The notes beneath the pieces were generated by a model. That model did no database searches, was not told where the DNA came from, and was given only the letters and a program-made list of their open reading frames with translations. A program made the position numbers and the translations under genes. 8,433 nucleotides of DNA from JBAXRT01 sp037131065. GTDB lineage: Bacteria; Bacteroidota; Bacteroidia; Bacteroidales; FEN-979. Positions within the stretch are counted from its first letter, which is position 1. Each line of letters begins with the position of its first letter. The DNA is taken from NCBI GenBank assembly GCA_037131065.1, contig JBAXRT010000129.1, forward strand, positions 1-8,433, given 5' to 3'. Of the stretch, positions 1 to 6,518 are shown one piece after another.

Positions 1-1107
1 ACTCCAAGTGTCAGGCTGCAATGAAACGGTATAGGCCGAGATCTTCTTGATATCCCCTTCCGGGTGATGGATCCCGGCTCCTGGTGCAGACGGCGACTCC
101 TGCCTGCTCCAGCCGTTGAAATAGAGGTCATAGTTTGCCGGGATCTCTTTATTCAGGAGCAGGAGGTAGAAATCGGAACCCAGGTAATCGCCCAGGCCGC
201 TTGTCGCGACAAGGTGTGAACCGATCATCGACTTGGAAAAAGGTTCGTTTGCAGGATTCGGGCAACCGGTGGTCTCATAGTGAAAATAGAAGATCCACTT
301 GTTCCGGTCGACCGAATTGGTTCCCTGTCCGCAATGGTAGGCAGTAAGAAAATAAGGCTTATGGTCGTTCCTGACATTGTTCACGAGCGACCCGGAGCAC
401 CAGAAAGAGGCGGCCCCGAGTTTCACAGCAATACGGGCAATTCCCTTCTTTTGGATCTGCCAGCCATTTCCCTCTTCACAATTGATGTTTACCTCGCATT
501 TACCGGAATTGCCGAAATCATCTGTTATTTTATAAGGATCGGGTACTCCGCGGTAGGCGTAGGAAAGTTCCGAAATATGCAGGTCTGGCAAATGATCATC
601 GCCGGCTGGGCGGTCGTACTCTAAGGTAAGCTGGTCACCTGTCAGTAGTTCGGTGGCAAAGCTATGCGATGGATCGTTGTTGTCCGATGTAAAAGCGCCG
701 AGCAGCCTGGTCCTTGAGGGATTATATACAAAGAAGCTTCCCCCTTCAGGTAGTTTGAAGTCATCGAAATAAAGTGTGATCGCCAGGGCTCCGGCAGCCC
801 TGATGGTCAGCCTCCACACGGTACTTCCGTCCGGCGCTGTAGTCCAGTTGCCGCTGTTCGTGATTCCCATGTCAACCGGTATATTCACTGCAAAGCGGTA
901 AGGTTCAGCCTGCTTCCCCGGACCCTCCCTGAACGACTCAGGAGAGGGAGGCTGAACGGCGATGGCGCCCCGGTCGTCAGGTGCCATGGAAAAGGAGAAA
1001 CTTTTCGGGAGCCCGCCCTGGCTGATCTGTGCTTCAGACCCCGGTGCAGCAAAGCAAAGTGAGGCTGTCAGAGAGATAAACAGCCAAAATGTTTTCGTTC
1101 CGGCCAT
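1..1107 (-). CDS. Secreted lysyl-endopeptidase-like serine protease, 3' end outside window
   Basis: This frame is open from the ATG at 1107 to the window edge, giving 369 codons without a stop; the C-terminus lies outside. Residues 1 to about 26 form a signal peptide (hydrophobic stretch FWLFISLTASLCFA). Residues 27-198 look like a beta-rich propeptide. From about 199 the sequence follows the mature Achromobacter lysyl endopeptidase (trypsin fold): Cys204 and Cys210, Cys237 and Cys259, and Cys282 match the spacing of C6, C12, C36, C58 and C80. The catalytic His is H258 in TAYHC and the catalytic Asp is D312 in SDFYLLLL. The motif IHHPEGD follows at 347-353. The catalytic Ser and the residue that sets Lys specificity are not in the window, so cleavage after Lys is inferred from the family. 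The gene starts 18 bases after the adhesin gene and is probably co-transcribed with it. A T9SS sorting domain is likely at the unseen C-terminus. Confidence 0.88.
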   Translation of the reverse strand, partial: MAGTKTFWLFISLTASLCFAAPGSEAQISQGGLPKSFSFSMAPDDRGAIAVQPPSPESFREGPGKQAEPYRFAVNIPVDMGITNSGNWTTAPDGSTVWRLTIRAAGALAITLYFDDFKLPEGGSFFVYNPSRTRLLGAFTSDNNDPSHSFATELLTGDQLTLEYDRPAGDDHLPDLHISELSYAYRGVPDPYKITDDFGNSGKCEVNINCEEGNGWQIQKKGIARIAVKLGAASFWCSGSLVNNVRNDHKPYFLTAYHCGQGTNSVDRNKWIFYFHYETTGCPNPANEPFSKSMIGSHLVATSGLGDYLGSDFYLLLLNKEIPANYDLYFNGWSRQESPSAPGAGIHHPEGDIKKISAYTVSLQPDTWS

Positions 1108-1125
1108 GAACAGGGTTTAAAAGGT

Positions 1126-2043
1126 TCAATTCGTTATGCAGATTTTCCGAATGCGGTCGCCGCTCTTCCCTTTCAGATGAAAATAATAGATCCCGGGCTG
1201 CAAGCCACGGATATCGAAAGATAGAGGCTCGCTTCCCGCTGTGATATGCATGGTCCTGACAGACTTGCCAAGGTTGTTGATCAGTTCGGCAGAAAATTCT
1301 TCCTCTCCCGGCTGGTCAAACCTGAGAAAGACCTTTTCCGATGCAGGATTCGGATAGACAGAAAAAACCGGATCCCTCTCCTCTTCAACGATCCCTACGA
1401 CCGAGGTGATGGAAATGTCGTCGATCATGAAGATAAAGGTATTGTTCGAGATGCACTGGATGCCGATGTAGACCTCTTGGTTGGCATACTTGTCAAGGAG
1501 ATAGCTCATCCGTGTCCAGGTGGCAGGCGCCGATTCCACGATGGTATTGATCCTCTCGAAATGGTCGGGATTGTCGTCGGTGGTCGAGACTGCTACATTA
1601 AACATCTCCAGTCCCCAGGCGATATTGTATGTCTGCACCCAAAATTCGAGCCGGGGATTGTTTGCCAGTTTCATCTTGGGTGAGATCAGCCATTTGTTGT
1701 TTGGATTATAGGGTGGTGTTGAAGAGAAGCAGCAACCCAGTTTTTTGCCTGTATATGGTTTCATGTACTGCTCAGGGGGAGAGGTCGTGGCCGGGTTAAA
1801 ACAGATATATGACATGGGCTCGGTGGCGTGGGGAAAACTGATCCCTGAGATACCATAGGTGAACCCTCCGCCAACATCCACGGTTGTCCATGGATTGAAG
1901 ATGAGCGTGAAATCGGCCAGCGAATCAAAATTGAGGGTAAGCGAAGAGGGCAGCGTATCCCCGGCTGCAATCCGGCTGCCCTTTCCTGTATTCACAAGAA
2001 ATCCGAGAAAGAGGGCAGCAATGATGATGCCTTTTGTTTTCAT
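1126..2043 (-). CDS. Secreted choice-of-anchor J (cleaved-adhesin type) protein with T9SS type A sorting domain
   Basis: A 305-residue exported protein. Residues 1 to about 28 are a signal peptide (KTKG followed by IIIAALFLGFLV). Residues 36-216 form one jelly-roll domain of the choice-of-anchor J / cleaved-adhesin type, recognised by LNFDS near the start, NKWLISPKM at 117-125, a WTRMSYLLDKY segment and the closing strand IDDISI at 207-212. This domain type occurs in the haemagglutinin regions of Porphyromonas gingipains and binds proteins or glycans. Residues 229-305 are a type A T9SS sorting domain, with YPNPAS at 230-235, LQPGIYYFHLK at 281-291 and a basic C-terminal strand, so the protein should be exported by T9SS and attached to the surface or released. 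The gene lies 30 bases after the transporter gene and 18 bases before the protease gene, all on the same strand. A weak GGAAAG precedes the start. The exact ligand cannot be read from the sequence. Confidence 0.88.
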   Translation of the reverse strand: MKTKGIIIAALFLGFLVNTGKGSRIAAGDTLPSSLTLNFDSLADFTLIFNPWTTVDVGGGFTYGISGISFPHATEPMSYICFNPATTSPPEQYMKPYTGKKLGCCFSSTPPYNPNNKWLISPKMKLANNPRLEFWVQTYNIAWGLEMFNVAVSTTDDNPDHFERINTIVESAPATWTRMSYLLDKYANQEVYIGIQCISNNTFIFMIDDISITSVVGIVEEERDPVFSVYPNPASEKVFLRFDQPGEEEFSAELINNLGKSVRTMHITAGSEPLSFDIRGLQPGIYYFHLKGKSGDRIRKICITN

Positions 2044-2073
2044 AATGGATGCTTTCCGGCTTTGCCGTTGAGA

Positions 2074-3492
2074 TCAATGTTTTTTGTTGGGGGCTTCGAG
2101 CCCGTATTTCTTCAGTTTATCCTCCCTGAGAAGCAGGAATGCAAGGAAAATGGCCGCAACACCGAGTCCGGCAAAGACCAGCATCGGAACGGTATAATCA
2201 TAAATTGCGGTGGCATCGCCGGCCTTGATCCGTTCCGTAACGCCGGGGTTGACTGCTTCGAGGATAACCCCGATCAGCCATGGGAAGAACATCAGGCCGA
2301 TGTTCTGGATCCAGAAGACAAGCGCATAGGCCGAACCCAGATATCGCTCCTCAACGATCTTGGGAACGGAGGGCCACATCGAAGCAGGGACAAGGGAGAA
2401 AGCGATACCGAGTACGATGATGGAGGCCACGGCGATCCCTGTTGTGAGGGGCACAAGTGCAAAGGTAAGGTGAGCAAGCGTAAGAAGCGCCGCACCGAAG
2501 ATCATCAGCGTAGCGCCTTTACCTTTGCTGTCGAGAAAATAGCCAATGATCGGGGTCAGCAGGATCGTTCCCACCGGGAGCATCCCGGAGATATATCCGC
2601 CGATCTCCGCCGAGACCCCCAGCTTGTTCTGCATCATGTTGACGGCATATTTCAGAAAGGGGAATACGCCCGAATAAAAGAGAACGCAGAGCAGGGAGAT
2701 AATAAGGAAGCCGCGGTTTGTTATGATCTTTTTCAGATCCCTTAGATGGAACTCTTCGGTGGGGTCGGCCCCCGGGCCGGAACTGCCGGTCTGCTTATCG
2801 AGTTTGGCATCCATGAAGGTATAGGTAAGGAAGGTGAGGAAACCGATGCTGACAAGGGCAATCCCAAGGTAGATCGGATTCAGTGGATTACCTTCCAGCG
2901 TACCGTTAACGACCCTTTCTCCGGCCAGGGCGGCAGAGAAGAAAAATGCCACCGAGGCACCCATACGTGCAGTGGCAAGCTGCATGCCCATGGCCAGGGC
3001 AAGCTCTTTGCCTTTGAACCATTTCACTACGGTGCGGGAAGTGGTGATACCGGCCATTTCAACACCGATCCCGAAGATACCATATCCGATGGAGGCAACT
3101 TTTCCCGATGCCGGCATATCAGTGAGGAAGGAGTTAAAGAAGTCATATCCGAAACCACCGCTGTTGAAATAGGGTGTAAGACCATACAGTTTGATCAGCC
3201 CTCCTCCGAGCATAACAGCCGCTGCCGTCAGACCGGTGAAACGAATGCCCATTTTATCGAGGATGATACCGGAAAGGATCAGAAAGCCAAGGACATTCAG
3301 CATATATTCCGAACCGGAGAAAAAGCCGTAATTACTGGGGGTCCAGCCATAGGTCTTGATCATCAGCGATTGCAGGGGTGCGATCATATCGACAAAATAG
3401 TATGCTGCAAGCATGGTCAGCGAGATCAGCACCAGGGCAGTCCAGCGGGCTGCTGGCGAGTCACTCAGAACTTTCTGAATCTGTTTGTTCAT
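2074..3492 (-). CDS. MFS transporter resembling MFSD1 (putative dipeptide/peptide carrier)
   Basis: A 472-residue inner-membrane protein with about 12 hydrophobic segments (first at about 16-38, last at about 436-455) and a hydrophilic central loop at about 229-260. The MFS motif A is GIILDKMGIRFTG at 75-87, with a second copy GYFLDSKGKG at 317-326. Several blocks match eukaryotic MFSD1 as I recall it: WFKGKEL at 158-164 followed by GMQLATARMG at 169-178, VFPFL at 276-280, and ASMWPSVPKIV with LGSAYA further on. E145 and R176 lie 31 residues apart, the same spacing as the two residues reported to hold dipeptide termini in MFSD1 (E150 and R181). General annotation tools may call it an oxalate/formate-antiporter-like MFS protein. 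Being first in a run with a secreted adhesin and a protease fits import of peptide products. The transporter class is certain; the substrate is inferred. Confidence 0.87.
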   Translation of the reverse strand: MNKQIQKVLSDSPAARWTALVLISLTMLAAYYFVDMIAPLQSLMIKTYGWTPSNYGFFSGSEYMLNVLGFLILSGIILDKMGIRFTGLTAAAVMLGGGLIKLYGLTPYFNSGGFGYDFFNSFLTDMPASGKVASIGYGIFGIGVEMAGITTSRTVVKWFKGKELALAMGMQLATARMGASVAFFFSAALAGERVVNGTLEGNPLNPIYLGIALVSIGFLTFLTYTFMDAKLDKQTGSSGPGADPTEEFHLRDLKKIITNRGFLIISLLCVLFYSGVFPFLKYAVNMMQNKLGVSAEIGGYISGMLPVGTILLTPIIGYFLDSKGKGATLMIFGAALLTLAHLTFALVPLTTGIAVASIIVLGIAFSLVPASMWPSVPKIVEERYLGSAYALVFWIQNIGLMFFPWLIGVILEAVNPGVTERIKAGDATAIYDYTVPMLVFAGLGVAAIFLAFLLLREDKLKKYGLEAPNKKH

Positions 3493-3533
3493 AATGGATC
3501 GGATAAGGTGAAAATTTCATGAATTTTAACCGA

Positions 3534-3541
3534 CAAAGCTA
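3534..3541 (-). promoter_or_regulatory. Putative Bacteroidota -7 box for the transporter-adhesin-protease run
   Basis: On the minus strand this reads TAGCTTTG, an exact match to the Bacteroidota -7 consensus TAnnTTTG. It lies about 41 bases before the transporter ATG at 3492, a reasonable leader length. The expected -33 TTG about 19-20 bases further upstream is poor (CTG near 3563-3566), so the assignment rests mainly on the -7 box. The 95-base divergent gap at 3493-3587 must also hold the mqnB promoter. The best candidate there is TTATCTTG at 3546-3553 on the plus strand, which matches the consensus only in part. Confidence 0.42.
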
Positions 3542-3605
3542 AGAATTATCTTGTTAGGTAAGACAGTAGAAAAAAATCATTATTTTTATGGAGCATTTCA
3601 ACCCG

Positions 3606-4292
3606 ATGAAGATCCTGATCGTTGCCGCCACCCATTTCGAGATCCGTCCTCTGACCACACGGCTCACCGTTTCCGGTGTGGGAGAGAGCAACTTCATGAC
3701 AACCCGGTTTGAGGATCTTGAAACTGATATCCTGGTCACAGGGATCGGGATGACCCATACGGCCTATCACCTGGGAAGGGCGCTTGCCCTGAAAAAGTAT
3801 GATCTTGCGATCAACATGGGTATTGCCGGAGCTTATGATCCCGGGGTGGAACTCGGGAAGGTGGTCCATGTCACGAGCGATTGCTTTGCCGAACTCGGAG
3901 CGGAACAGGGAGAGCGTATCCTCACCTTTTACGAGATGGGACTGATGGATCCGGATGCTTTTCCTTACCGGGCGGGACGGCTGGTCAACGTGCACAGGCC
4001 CGATCTCCATGTTCTCCGTTCACTCCCGGAAATGTCGGGAAATACCGTCAACCAGATCCGGACCTCACCGGAATGGTTAGCTAGCCTGAAAATACAGTTT
4101 CCTGCAGGAATCGAGACCATGGAGGGGGCCGCCTTTTTTTACGGATGTCTGAATGAAGGGATCCCGTGCCTGCAGATCAGGGCAGTCTCGAACCACGTGC
4201 ATGAGCGGGATCAGTCGAAGTGGAAGATCTCCACAGCAATAGAAAACGTGAACAAAGCGGTTATACAAATCCTGCTGGAATTATGTACATAA
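3606..4292 (+). CDS. mqnB: Futalosine hydrolase (menaquinone biosynthesis, futalosine pathway)
   Basis: Removes hypoxanthine from futalosine to give dehypoxanthinyl futalosine, the second step of the futalosine route to menaquinone, in the cytoplasm. The protein has the nucleoside phosphorylase / MTA-SAH nucleosidase fold. From the chosen start it is 228 residues, a usual length for MqnB. Visible marks are the N-terminal strand KILIVAAT followed by F-E-I (E12), the glycine turn TGIGMT at 45-50, NMGIAGAYDP at 70-79, the base and ribose site ETMEGAAF at 170-177, and RAVSNHVHERD at 192-202, where N196 stands in place of the Asp used by MTA/SAH nucleosidases. An in-frame ATG at 3588 would add six residues (MEHFNP); I prefer 3606 because KILIVAAT is where family members normally begin, though neither start has a ribosome binding site. 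The 3' end overlaps mqnD by 10 bases. Confidence 0.9.
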   Translation: MKILIVAATHFEIRPLTTRLTVSGVGESNFMTTRFEDLETDILVTGIGMTHTAYHLGRALALKKYDLAINMGIAGAYDPGVELGKVVHVTSDCFAELGAEQGERILTFYEMGLMDPDAFPYRAGRLVNVHRPDLHVLRSLPEMSGNTVNQIRTSPEWLASLKIQFPAGIETMEGAAFFYGCLNEGIPCLQIRAVSNHVHERDQSKWKISTAIENVNKAVIQILLELCT

Positions 4293-5083
4293 AACTTGCC
4301 TTTTCTCCCTGTCCGAATGATACCTTCATCTTCGACGCCCTGGTTCACGGCAAGATCGACACGGAGGGACTCGGATTTGATTACCGTATGGAGGACGTGG
4401 AATCGCTGAACCGGCTTGCCATGTCGGGAAAAATCGATATGGTGAAGATCAGTTACCATGCGTGGCTCTATCTTGCAGAAAAATATGTACTGCTGAACAG
4501 CGGAAGCGCACTGGGGTTTGGCAGCGGACCGCTGCTCATCTCAAAAAAGGAGATGACCCCTTCGGAGATCAACGGTTCGCTTATCGCCATTCCCGGGGAG
4601 TTCACCACGGCCCACCTGCTTTTCCGGATTGCCTATCCTGATGCGAAAAACAAACGCTTTATGATCTTTTCCGAGATCGAGGATGCCATCCTCTCCGGCC
4701 GCGCAGATGCCGGTGTGATCATTCATGAAAACCGTTTCACCTATGAATCGAAAGGATTAAAAAAACTGAACGATCTCGGGGAGTACTGGGAGACTCTCAC
4801 CCACTCACCCATCCCGCTCGGAGGTATCGTGGCAAGAAGTTCGCTGCATGATGAGACCATAGCCAAATTACAGCGGATCATGCACCGCAGCGTGACCTGG
4901 GCCCTCGAACATCCGTCGGATACCATGTCGTTCGTGAGGTGTAATGCCCGCGAAATGGATGAAGAGGTGATGAAGAAGCATATTGCGCTGTATGTGAATG
5001 AATTTTCTGTCGACCTGGGAACCACGGGTAAGCAGGCAGTCGCGAGGTTGATGGAAGTTGCAAGGGATAGAAAGCTTGTATAG
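4283..5083 (+). CDS. mqnD: 1,4-dihydroxy-6-naphthoate synthase (menaquinone biosynthesis, futalosine pathway)
   Basis: Converts cyclic dehypoxanthinyl futalosine to 1,4-dihydroxy-6-naphthoate, the bicyclic precursor of menaquinone. The protein has the type-2 periplasmic-binding-protein fold but is cytoplasmic and has no signal peptide. It is 266 residues from this start. Marks are the family opening FSPCPNDTFIFDAL at 7-20, VKISYHAW at 54-61, GSGPLLISK at 80-88, the substrate loop IAIPGEFTTAHLL at 101-113, and AGVIIHENRFTYE at 143-155, where H148 corresponds to the active-site His145 of the Thermus enzyme. The frame extends upstream to 4220, but the family opening fixes the start at 4283, inside the last codons of mqnB. 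This overlap suggests translational coupling. The stop TAG at 5081 is followed at once by an in-frame TGA that belongs to a heptamer array. Confidence 0.92.
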   Translation: MYIKLAFSPCPNDTFIFDALVHGKIDTEGLGFDYRMEDVESLNRLAMSGKIDMVKISYHAWLYLAEKYVLLNSGSALGFGSGPLLISKKEMTPSEINGSLIAIPGEFTTAHLLFRIAYPDAKNKRFMIFSEIEDAILSGRADAGVIIHENRFTYESKGLKKLNDLGEYWETLTHSPIPLGGIVARSSLHDETIAKLQRIMHRSVTWALEHPSDTMSFVRCNAREMDEEVMKKHIALYVNEFSVDLGTTGKQAVARLMEVARDRKLV

Positions 5084-5121
5084 TGACGAGTGACGAGTGA
5101 CGAGTGACGAGTGACGAGTGA
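5084..5121 (+). repeat. TGACGAG heptamer tandem array (5 perfect copies plus 3 bases)
   Basis: Five identical TGACGAG units run from 5084 to 5118 and a partial TGA follows. The first unit begins on the base after the mqnD stop codon TAG (5081-5083). The same heptamer appears again inside the next gene at 6227-6254. There is no spacer sequence between units, so this is not a CRISPR array. Confidence 0.93.
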
Positions 5122-5127
5122 TGCGAA

Positions 5128-5158
5128 TAGATTTACGATTTTAGATTTTCTGATTTCT
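5128..5158 (+). repeat. Degenerate GATTTTA-type heptamer run
   Basis: From 5130 the sequence reads GATTTAC, GATTTTA, GATTTTCT and GATTTCT, four imperfect units of 7 or 8 bases. It lies between the TGACGAG array and the octamer array. It contains TAGATTTA and TAGATTTT, which partly match the -7 promoter consensus, so a promoter role for the decarboxylase gene is possible but not shown. Confidence 0.55.
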
Positions 5159-5188
5159 AATGACCTAATGACTTAATGACCTAATGAC
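5157..5188 (+). repeat. CTAATGAC octamer tandem array containing a start codon
   Basis: Four units of period 8 (CTAATGAC, CTAATGAC, TTAATGAC, CTAATGAC). Each unit carries ATG. The ATG of the last unit, at 5184-5186, is the start of the decarboxylase frame. The ATGs of earlier units meet a stop almost at once, because the repeat also supplies TAA and TGA. Confidence 0.88.
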
Positions 5189-6518
5189 TAATAAAAACAA
5201 ATTCGAAACTACCCTGCGTCGTGCACTTGAACAGGGCTGGATCCGGGAGGAAGATTCGTCGGTGATCCTGTACGATCTGACCTTCCTTGAAAAACGGATT
5301 GAATATCTCCGGTCACTTTTCCCCGTGGGGACGCTGCATGGGCTCGCCGTCAAGGCCAACCCGCTGATAAGGATCATGGAGATGAGCCGCAATCTAGGCA
5401 TGGGTGTCGAAGCCGCGTCGATGGGCGAGGTCAGCCTTGCGCTGAAGACCGGATATCCGCCGGAGAAGATCGTCTATGATTCACCTGTAAAAACGATTCG
5501 GGAAATTGAGTTCGCCCTCAGGAACGGGATCCATATCAACATCGATAACCTTTCAGAACTAAAACGTGTAGATAATCTACTCAATTCGATGGAAACGAGG
5601 AGCACGATCGGCATCCGTATCAATCCGCAGGTAGGTGTCGGTTCAATCCTGGAATCGAGTGTCGCCGGAGAATATTCGAAGTTCGGTATACCGATCCGGA
5701 CAGGGCAGGCAGCCCTGGAAAAAGCTTTCCTGGATTACCCCTGGCTCACCGGGGTTCACCTCCACGTCGGATCGCAGGGTTGTCCTCTTTCGCTTCTCAT
5801 TGATGGTATCGGGGTGCTGTATGATTTCACTTTGGAGATCAATGAAAAGAGGAGACAGAGGGCTATCCCGCCCGTTAATGTTTTCGATATCGGCGGCGGC
5901 CTCCCGGTCTCATACCGGAGTGATGCCGATCCTCCATCGATGGAAGAGTACGTCAATGCAATAAGGAACCGTGCGCCGCGACTGCTGACTGCAGACTGGA
6001 GACTAATTACTGAATTCGGCCGCTGGACCTATACCAACGCGGGCTGGACTGTAAGCCGCGTTGAGTATGTGAAGCACGACCCGGGAATCCATACTGCCAT
6101 GATCCATGTGGGGGCCGACCTCTTTGTGAGGGAGTGCCTGAACCCGAAGGATTGGCAGCATGAGTATTCGCTTTTTGACAGCAGAGGGCGACTTAAAAAG
6201 TCGGCAGTCGGCAGTCGGCAGTCAATTGACGAGTTACGAGTGACGAGTGACGAATTAAGAACTCCGGATGAGCCTTATAATCTGGCCGGTCCTTTGTGCT
6301 TTTCAGGGGATATCCTTGCGAAAGGGGTGATGCTTCCTCCGGTTGAAGAGGGAGACTGCATTGCGATCCATGATACGGGAAGCTATACCTTCAGCATGTG
6401 GTCACGATACAACAGCCGCCAGTCGCCGCGTATCCTCGGCTACACCAACGACGGCGAACACTTTGAAATTCTGAAAGAGCGCGAAACCCTGGATGATGTA
6501 GCTGGGTTTTGGGGGTAG
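5184..6518 (+). CDS. Fold-III PLP-dependent decarboxylase, LysA/ODC superfamily, substrate uncertain
   Basis: A 444-residue cytoplasmic enzyme of the alanine-racemase-barrel decarboxylases. K57 in LAVKANP is the PLP lysine. H194 in HLHVGSQ stacks on the cofactor, and the phosphate loop is FDIGGGLP at 234-241. The EPGR motif appears as EFGR (277-280). The C-terminal barrel carries CFSGD at 372-376, where LysA has CESGD, then HDTGSYTFSMWSRYN at 396-410 with Y401 as the conserved PLP-site tyrosine. The Glu replaced by F373 matches the position that contacts the distal amine of diaminopimelate or ornithine, so the substrate may not be diaminopimelate. About 20 residues from 339 are encoded by a heptamer array and look inserted; residues 266-277 overlap a second array. 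The start lies in the octamer array and the next in-frame Met is M66, too late to keep the PLP lysine. A functional link to the mqn genes is not evident. Confidence 0.82.
   Translation: MTNKNKFETTLRRALEQGWIREEDSSVILYDLTFLEKRIEYLRSLFPVGTLHGLAVKANPLIRIMEMSRNLGMGVEAASMGEVSLALKTGYPPEKIVYDSPVKTIREIEFALRNGIHINIDNLSELKRVDNLLNSMETRSTIGIRINPQVGVGSILESSVAGEYSKFGIPIRTGQAALEKAFLDYPWLTGVHLHVGSQGCPLSLLIDGIGVLYDFTLEINEKRRQRAIPPVNVFDIGGGLPVSYRSDADPPSMEEYVNAIRNRAPRLLTADWRLITEFGRWTYTNAGWTVSRVEYVKHDPGIHTAMIHVGADLFVRECLNPKDWQHEYSLFDSRGRLKKSAVGSRQSIDELRVTSDELRTPDEPYNLAGPLCFSGDILAKGVMLPPVEEGDCIAIHDTGSYTFSMWSRYNSRQSPRILGYTNDGEHFEILKERETLDDVAGFWG
5980..6014 (+). repeat. GACTGCT-type heptamer run inside the decarboxylase gene
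   Basis: Five units of period 7 read GACTGCT, GACTGCA, GACTGGA, GACTAAT and TACTGAA. The first three are clear copies; the last two drift into the conserved coding sequence for LITE, ending on the Glu of the EFGR motif. The first unit is one base from GACTGCC, the reverse complement (rotated) of the AGTCGGC heptamer found at 6199. The two arrays therefore appear to be the same family in opposite orientations. Confidence 0.65.
6199..6254 (+). repeat. Compound in-frame heptamer array, AGTCGGC then TGACGAG, eight units
   Basis: Eight heptamers lie in unbroken phase: AGTCGGC three times (6199-6219), a junction unit AGTCAAT (6220-6226), then TGACGAG, TTACGAG, TGACGAG and TGACGAA (6227-6254). The array encodes decarboxylase residues 339-357, a low-complexity Ser/Arg/Glu-rich stretch just before the conserved segment that leads to CFSGD. 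The second half has the same unit as the array at 5084. Gain or loss of one unit would shift the reading frame; three units would keep it. Confidence 0.9.

Noticed and set aside
903..957. Nested inverted repeats (GTTCAGCC with GGCTGAAC, and CCTCCCT with AGGGAGG) inside the protease gene
   Set aside because: They lie within the coding sequence of the propeptide, have no T-run, and the outer and inner right arms overlap, so they cannot form one clean hairpin.
2062..3522. Two long plus-strand open frames of 227 and 258 codons
   Set aside because: They lie opposite the transporter gene, have no recognisable domains, are rich in Gly, Asp, Glu and His as expected for an antisense shadow, and would contradict a clear 12-helix MFS protein.
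3588..3605. Upstream ATG at 3588 as mqnB start
   Set aside because: It would add only MEHFNP before the conserved KILIVAAT strand where the family normally starts; not excluded, but less likely.
4220..4282. Upstream extension of mqnD to 4220
   Set aside because: The extra 21 residues overlap mqnB and have no counterpart in the family, whose proteins begin just before FSPCPNDTF.
5084..5188. Possible CRISPR array
   Set aside because: The units are 7-8 bases with no spacers and there are no cas genes; these are plain tandem repeats.
5184..6518. The PLP decarboxylase as a step of menaquinone synthesis
   Set aside because: The late decarboxylation in the futalosine route acts on an aromatic acid and is assigned to UbiD/UbiX-like enzymes; a fold-III PLP enzyme acts on amino acids, so adjacency alone is not enough.
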